From: CAWHOW01 sp050013795
GTDB taxonomy: Bacteria > Bacteroidota > Bacteroidia > Bacteroidales > CG2-30-32-10
Reading direction: 5' to 3'
Assembly: GCA_050013795.1 (NCBI GenBank)
Contig: JBEKEO010000086.1
Coordinates: forward strand, 1 to 10,900
Length of the DNA: 10,900 nucleotides
Within the stretch, counting starts at the first letter, position 1; each line of letters begins with the position of its first letter. Shown one piece after another: positions 6,938-10,900 of the stretch. The notes beneath the pieces were generated by a model. It was not told the origin of the DNA, ran no database searches, and was given only the letters and a program-made list of their open reading frames with translations. The position numbers were made by a program, and so were the translations under genes.

Positions 6938-7873
6938 ATGAAACTTGAACCTGTTTGCAGACTGAAAGAAATTGCAGAAATGCTTCATGCAGAATATGCA
7001 GGTGATGAAAAGCATATTATCAGCGGGATTAACGAAATTCATATGGTTGAACATGGCGATATTACCTTTGTTGACCATCCGAAATACTATAATAAAGCTT
7101 TAAACTCAAAGGCAACTACAATAATCATTAATAAAAAAGTCCCCTGCCCCAAAGACAAAGCTCTTATTTTTTCAGACGACCCTTTTCGCGATTATGTTTT
7201 CCTGATAAAAAAATTCAAACCATTTGAAGCAGCCGGTAAAATGATTAGCGATACGGCTCAAATCGGGGAAGGAACAATATTACAACCTAATGTATTTGTC
7301 GGCAATCATGTTAAAATAGGCAAGAATTGCATTATTCATGCTAACGTAAGTATCTACGATCGTAGCATTATTGGAAACAATGTCATTATACACAGTAATT
7401 CGGTAATAGGGGCAGATGCTTATTATTTTAAAAGAAGGCCCGAAGGTTATGATAAGCTTGAATCGTGTGGCAGGGTTGTTATTGAAGATAATGTTGAAAT
7501 TGGCGCATTAACATCCATCGATAAAGGCGTATCTGGCGATACTATTATCGGCAAAGGCACAAAGATTGATAATCATGTTCAGATTGGGCACGATATTGTA
7601 GTTGGCAAAAATGTGCTGATTGGCTCCCATACAGCCATTGGCGGCGTATCTGAAATACAGGATGATGTTATTATCTGGGCTAAAGTTTCCATTAACAAAG
7701 ATGTTGTGATTGGCAAAGGGGCTGTAATTCTTGCTTTATCAGGAGTTGACAAATCGCTTGAAGGAGGTAAGACTTATTGGGGTGCTCCTGCTGAAGAAGC
7801 ACATAAGAAATGGAAAGAACTTGCCTTAATTCGCAAATTGGCCGAAAAAGAAGATAAATCGAATTCCCTCTGA
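6938..7873 (+). CDS. LpxD-like N-acyltransferase paralogue
   Basis: Second LpxD-family protein, 311 residues, about 30 shorter than the lpxD product at 2624-3655. It keeps the LpxD plan: an N-terminal uridine-binding-like domain (1-100, with GDITFVDHPKYY at 40-51) and a hexapeptide left-handed beta helix (about 103-275), then a short charged C-terminal helix. Catalytic-type H218 is present, but in QIGHDIVVG where the other copy has QIAHN. Other differences at conserved places are NPKY to HPKY, GADGFGF to GADAYYF (158-164) and TTIDRA to TSIDKG (192-197). These lie in the nucleotide loop and the acyl groove region, so a different acyl donor or sugar acceptor is likely. I recall efp next to such a gene in other Bacteroidota. 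It may N-acylate a second lipid A-like or surface sugar; that is inference. It starts 12 bases after efp and is probably co-expressed. Confidence 0.85.
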   Translation: MKLEPVCRLKEIAEMLHAEYAGDEKHIISGINEIHMVEHGDITFVDHPKYYNKALNSKATTIIINKKVPCPKDKALIFSDDPFRDYVFLIKKFKPFEAAGKMISDTAQIGEGTILQPNVFVGNHVKIGKNCIIHANVSIYDRSIIGNNVIIHSNSVIGADAYYFKRRPEGYDKLESCGRVVIEDNVEIGALTSIDKGVSGDTIIGKGTKIDNHVQIGHDIVVGKNVLIGSHTAIGGVSEIQDDVIIWAKVSINKDVVIGKGAVILALSGVDKSLEGGKTYWGAPAEEAHKKWKELALIRKLAEKEDKSNSL

Positions 7874-7894
7874 TTTCCGCCTTATTTTATTGAT

Positions 7895-7915
7895 ATTATA
7901 GGGCAGCCCTATAAT
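7895..7915. terminator. Perfect 21-base inverted repeat, candidate bidirectional terminator
   Basis: Arms ATTATAGGG (7895-7903) and CCCTATAAT (7907-7915) pair over nine bases around CAG. It lies 21 bases past the stop of the LpxD-like gene, between convergent genes, where a bidirectional terminator is expected. The flanks are AT-rich but hold no clean T-run, so the termination role is plausible rather than shown. Confidence 0.5.
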
Positions 7916-7930
7916 TATATTGGCTTGCTG

Positions 7931-8140
7931 TAGAACTTTGACACCTCGGTATAGAACTTTGATTCCTCGGTGTAGAACTTTGACACCTCGGTATAGAACC
8001 TTGATACCTTGGTGTAGAACTTTGGCACCTCGGTATAGAACCTTGATACCTCGGTGTAGAACTTTGACACCTCAGTATAGAACTTTGTCACCTCGGTGTA
8101 GAGCTTTGGCACCTCGGTATAGAACTTTGACAATTAATTG
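7931..8140. repeat. Second tandem array of ten 21-base units with 42-base alternation
   Basis: Ten contiguous 21-base units, each opening TAGAACTTTG or a close variant; nine end in CGGTA/CGGTG-type sequence and the last (8120-8140) decays halfway. The final base alternates A, G, A, G strictly through units 1-9. Base 12 mostly alternates C/T in step (T in units 2, 4, 6). As a result GGTG+T at the end of one unit faces ACACC in the next (7969-7987, 8053-8071), and GGTA+T faces ATACC (7990-8008, 8032-8050), each as a five-pair stem round a nine-base loop. The sequence is unrelated to the array at 5978-6229, but unit length and alternation are the same. Both strands are open because 21 is a multiple of three; on the minus strand the heptad reads like SKFYTEV. 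It fills the gap between two convergent genes. Confidence 0.92.
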
Positions 8141-8158
8141 GAATTCGAACAGTTTTTA

Positions 8159-9610
8159 CTACTGTTTTAAGGCAGGCTCTGGTTTCTCATCACGATAGTA
8201 TACATCCAGTGTAACAATCAACGCCACAAATCCCCAGAAAGGCACGGAAGCTTTATCGGTATCGAGAAAGTTATTCATAAATCCATGAACAAAATAGGTA
8301 AACAAGGAAATGATTGCAGTAACTGCCAGGAATTTTATGTCTTTCGACTTGGATCTTTTATAAACTCTCACCGCTGTATAAGTAACAAAACTAACAATGG
8401 CGAAAACACAAAGCATTCCAATAAGCCCCTCTTCTGCCAGTGGGCCAATATATTCGCTATGGGCATTTCCTTTATCACCCGCATTTGTGCTTATAGTTGT
8501 TTTTTCCTGAGTACGTTGAAACGGGGCATATTTAAACTGGTACGTTCCCGGCCCCCATCCAAAAACCGGGCGCTCCCTGAACATCCTAAAAGCGCATTCC
8601 CAACGGTTAATGCGCTCCAGGTTAGACGCATCAGAAGAAATATTTGACATGGATTGAATATGTTCAACATAGTCTTTCGACGAATCTTGTCTGTTCTTTT
8701 CCAATTTAAACAAAATCTCATCTTTATATATAAAGAATATCCCAGCCAATAATGCGATGACTGCAATAATAATCCTGTAATCTATTTTTAACTTAAGGAT
8801 AAGGAAAACAATTAAAGCAACAGCAAGACTTAGCCATGCCGCACGAGTGTATGAAAGAATAATAGCAAAAATGAATATAATAAACACTATAAACGACAAA
8901 GTTCTTTGGGTTTTATTTAATTTTTTATCAAATACAAATCCAAGTGTAAAAGGAGTAAACATAGCTAATACAGCACCGTATGCTGTATGATCGTTGTAAA
9001 AGGGGCTCATCACCCAATGTGCTGTTTGTTCGTTAAAACCATAAAACGAGTGGTTATATATAGCGTAGAAGACAACAATTAATAATGAAAAAATATACAT
9101 CCAGATAAACCTGCGTATGTTTTTGTGATTTTTAAAAAGCTGTGTCCCCAAAAAATAGAAAGGAACTACAAACCAAATTTTAGCCACTAAAAATTTAAAC
9201 GAAACCAGAGGAATTGAACTTGTAAGCGAAGTCATAAATATCCAAAATAAGTATACCATAATTGCAATACTAACGGGATGCTTAACAATTCGTTTGTCGA
9301 AACCACCTTCATAAATAACTTTGATAAAAAAAAGCAACATCACCCCAAATACTAAAGGCTCTGTCGGAAGAATAATCCTGACATTATTTTCAAAATCCAT
9401 TAAGTTAATAGACAAAGGAGTTAAAAAAACAATAAGCAGAAGAAGGTTGTCAAGAGAAAAAATGAAAAGCAGGATTATTAATAGAATTACCGGAAGGAGT
9501 GAGAACCAATAAAATTCATTGGCTATAAAAATGCAATTCAATACAATGAAAATTGCACATATTCCATAAACCCATTTTATTTTTAATTTGTTAAGCAACG
9601 GGTGGCTCAC
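8159..9610 (-). CDS. O-antigen ligase/polymerase-type membrane protein (Wzy_C/WaaL family)
   Basis: Inner-membrane protein of 483 residues with about a dozen hydrophobic helices (roughly 13-295 and 396-470) and one large outside loop (about 300-395). This is the layout of WaaL ligases, which join undecaprenyl-linked glycan to lipid A core, and Wzy polymerases, which link repeat units. Family marks are SYTRAAWL with R256, the loop motif RWECAFRMFRERPVFGWGPG (336-355), NAHSEYIGPLAEEGLIG with H384, and a final PFWGF segment. Sequence alone does not separate ligase from polymerase. The GTG start at 9610 overlaps the Wzz-like stop by 20 bases, so translation is probably coupled; in-frame TTG codons just downstream are alternatives. 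It ends in TAG 19 bases from the second repeat array and is convergent with the LpxD-like gene. Pairing with Wzz genes makes polysaccharide assembly the likely role. Confidence 0.85.
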   Translation of the reverse strand: MSHPLLNKLKIKWVYGICAIFIVLNCIFIANEFYWFSLLPVILLIILLFIFSLDNLLLLIVFLTPLSINLMDFENNVRIILPTEPLVFGVMLLFFIKVIYEGGFDKRIVKHPVSIAIMVYLFWIFMTSLTSSIPLVSFKFLVAKIWFVVPFYFLGTQLFKNHKNIRRFIWMYIFSLLIVVFYAIYNHSFYGFNEQTAHWVMSPFYNDHTAYGAVLAMFTPFTLGFVFDKKLNKTQRTLSFIVFIIFIFAIILSYTRAAWLSLAVALIVFLILKLKIDYRIIIAVIALLAGIFFIYKDEILFKLEKNRQDSSKDYVEHIQSMSNISSDASNLERINRWECAFRMFRERPVFGWGPGTYQFKYAPFQRTQEKTTISTNAGDKGNAHSEYIGPLAEEGLIGMLCVFAIVSFVTYTAVRVYKRSKSKDIKFLAVTAIISLFTYFVHGFMNNFLDTDKASVPFWGFVALIVTLDVYYRDEKPEPALKQ

Positions 9611-10565
9611 TTATATTTTTCTTGTTACGGATATTTTCCAGTAACATAATTACAACCATGGCCAAAATAACAGATGCAACAGATGATATCATCACGATAA
9701 GCCATCTAACAGGATATGTTTTTTTATCTGAAGGCATGGGGCTACTCACATAATTCGAATATGTTAACTGTTTTGTAACATCTTTTAATGCTATTTCATA
9801 GTTTTCTTTGTATTTGTTGTATGCATCTACAGCTGCAAAATACAAACTACTAAATGAAATAAAATCACCACCTTTGGTTTTCAGGTTTTCAATTACTCCA
9901 CCGGCAGAATTTTGATTCAGATCGTTGCCTCCTGAATATTTAGAAGTATAATATGCTCTTGATGCTTCTCTGGTCTGAACAGTATAATCAAGAATTCCAT
10001 AATTCTTTCTCAGTTCATCAAGCTTCTTTTTTAATGTATCCAGCTCTATTCGTTTTTGCTCTAACTGATCCGTATTTGTTTTTAATAATTCTTCGGATTT
10101 ATCCTTTTGAAGTTTTCTTGCTTTTTTATTAAAAAGATTCACCATTTCTTTCACCATATTGCAAGCTATTTGAGGATCAGTATCAAAAATTTCAATTATA
10201 ACAGATTCGTATTCCGTCTTGCGAATTTCGACATTGCTTTCAAATTTCCTGATAAGCTTTGTATAATAATATCTATTATTTATATCAATATCATAATGAG
10301 AAGCTAAATCGAATTTTTTTATTAAACTGTCCCTGATATCATCAGAATGAAAAAGTTGAAGCATAAGTTCTGTTGGTGTCTCATTTGAATATGGTTGGAG
10401 GTTTGATGGATACATTACTGCATATGATTTATATTTTGGTTTGATAAACCACGGGCATGAAAATAAAATAGACAAAACAACAGATAATAATAAAACAATA
10501 AGTAAATGTACCCGCCATTTAATTATCAGTTTTATAAATTTAAAGTTATTGAAAAAATTTTCCAT
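9591..10565 (-). CDS. Wzz-type polysaccharide chain-length determinant
   Basis: Inner-membrane polysaccharide co-polymerase of 324 residues from the preferred ATG at 10565 (MENFFNNFKFIKLIIKW). A transmembrane helix lies at about 19-40, a periplasmic part follows with a strong coiled coil (about 160-200, LEQKRIELDTLKKKLDELRK), and a second helix lies near the C-terminus (about 290-312) after the proline-containing SPMPSDKKTYPVRW, as in Wzz proteins. No cytoplasmic tyrosine-kinase domain follows, so it resembles Wzz rather than the kinase fusions. A GTG at 10670 would add 35 residues, but those residues are unlike the usual N-terminus and the GTG is next to a palindrome; ATG is preferred. It overlaps the downstream ligase/polymerase gene and follows another Wzz-like gene with a matching C-terminus, so there are tandem Wzz paralogues. 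Confidence 0.85.
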   Translation of the reverse strand: MENFFNNFKFIKLIIKWRVHLLIVLLLSVVLSILFSCPWFIKPKYKSYAVMYPSNLQPYSNETPTELMLQLFHSDDIRDSLIKKFDLASHYDIDINNRYYYTKLIRKFESNVEIRKTEYESVIIEIFDTDPQIACNMVKEMVNLFNKKARKLQKDKSEELLKTNTDQLEQKRIELDTLKKKLDELRKNYGILDYTVQTREASRAYYTSKYSGGNDLNQNSAGGVIENLKTKGGDFISFSSLYFAAVDAYNKYKENYEIALKDVTKQLTYSNYVSSPMPSDKKTYPVRWLIVMISSVASVILAMVVIMLLENIRNKKNISEPPVA

Positions 10566-10769
10566 ATCAAATTCTATTTCTTTTTCTTTTGGCCATTTTA
10601 ATAAATGGTTAAATAAATTTATTTTTTGTTTAATATTAATATTTAAGGGTACGGGATGTCCCGTCGCCACTTTATGTTTTATTTCTCCCTCGCTGATCTC
10701 TGCTTTGTCAACCTCTATTTCATTTTGAATTTCTTCATCTGCAGAAATTTCCCGAGGTTCGACAGAAGT
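10566..10769 (-). other. 204-base gap between Wzz genes that stays open in frame
   Basis: Between the TGA at 10772-10770 and the ATG at 10565 lie exactly 68 codons, in the frame of both Wzz genes, with no stop. The first half reads as an acidic stretch (SADEEIQNEIEVDKAEISEG) and the second as a basic/amphipathic one (NLFNHLLKWPKEKEIE). It may be remnant coding sequence of either gene. No -33/-7 promoter pair was found in it. Confidence 0.5.
10651..10664. repeat. Short G+C-rich palindrome ACGGGA-TG-TCCCGT
   Basis: Six-base arms ACGGGA and TCCCGT flank TG in otherwise AT-rich DNA. It resembles short dispersed intergenic palindromes seen in Bacteroidota and other genomes, but one copy in a window cannot show that. 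The neighbouring GGTTCGACAGAAGTTCAGC (10756-10774) looks like a second short repeat of a common type. Confidence 0.4.
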
Positions 10770-10900
10770 TCAGCTAAATGTAAATTTTTTTCGATTAATA
10801 TTTTCAATTACAATAAGAACTATTATCCCCATTATTAAAGCCGAAATACAAGATACCAATACAATCAGCCTACGGATTGGATATGATTTCTTCTCTGCTT
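10770..10900 (-). CDS. C-terminal fragment of a second Wzz-like protein (cut by window edge)
   Basis: The last 42 codons are visible, ending in TGA at 10772-10770. They read AEKKSYPIRRLIVLVS, then a hydrophobic helix, then IENINRKKFTFS. This matches the end of the neighbouring Wzz protein (SDKKTYPVRWLIVMIS, helix, LENIRNKKNIS), so it is a paralogue: proline-containing pre-membrane motif, second transmembrane helix and short cytoplasmic tail. It belongs to the same minus-strand operon. The identity rests on this match and the context; the rest of the protein lies beyond 10900. Confidence 0.72.
   Translation of the reverse strand, partial: AEKKSYPIRRLIVLVSCISALIMGIIVLIVIENINRKKFTFS

Noticed and set aside
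7920..8198. Plus-strand 92-codon open frame over the second array
   Set aside because: It is a by-product of the repeat period and runs into the opposite-strand ligase/polymerase gene.
10770..10772. TGA read as an amino acid to give one fused double Wzz protein
   Set aside because: TGA is the normal stop of lpxD and of the LpxD-like gene in this window, and each Wzz has its own complete C-terminal membrane segment.

Overview
The window looks like chromosome of a Bacteroidota bacterium, probably near Bacteroidales. The evidence is a PorX-type response regulator (a regulator of the type IX secretion system), a fused LpxC-FabZ protein typical of this phylum, promoter elements of the Bacteroidota form TTG/TTTG-N19-20-TAnnTTTG, absence of clear Shine-Dalgarno sequences, and AT-rich DNA. 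No phage, transposase or CRISPR signal is seen.

Layout. Positions 1-1194 (minus) hold most of porX, cut at the left edge. Diverging from it on the plus strand is a compact lipid A block: an HD-domain phosphohydrolase (1298-2575), lpxD (2624-3655), lpxC-fabZ (3737-5131) and lpxA (5135-5923). A 438-base gap follows, holding a 252-base array of 21-base repeats (5978-6229), a perfect hairpin and an efp promoter. Then come efp (6362-6925) and a second LpxD-like acyltransferase (6938-7873). A perfect 21-base inverted repeat and a second, unrelated-sequence array of 21-base repeats (7931-8140) fill the gap before a convergent minus-strand surface-polysaccharide operon. That operon reads, in transcription order, the end of one Wzz-like protein (10900-10770), a second Wzz-like protein (10565-9591) and an O-antigen ligase/polymerase-type membrane protein (9610-8159).

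How the genes work together. LpxA, LpxC and LpxD carry out the first, third and... committed acyl-sugar steps of lipid A synthesis (LpxA O-acylation, LpxC deacetylation, LpxD N-acylation), while FabZ supplies fatty-acid elongation from the same 3-hydroxyacyl-ACP pool. The Wzz and Wzy/WaaL-type genes would set chain length of, and polymerise or ligate, a surface polysaccharide. The window is therefore an envelope-biogenesis neighbourhood, with porX and efp as regulatory and translational neighbours.

The least explained content is the pair of 21-base arrays that bracket the efp-lpxD2 pair. In both, neighbouring units alternate between two variants, giving a 42-base higher-order period. In both, the alternating bases make inverted repeats across unit junctions pair correctly. 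In the second array the two alternating sites change together (G with C, A with T), so the junction stem is kept. These arrays are the best candidates here for something undescribed; their function cannot be read from the sequence.
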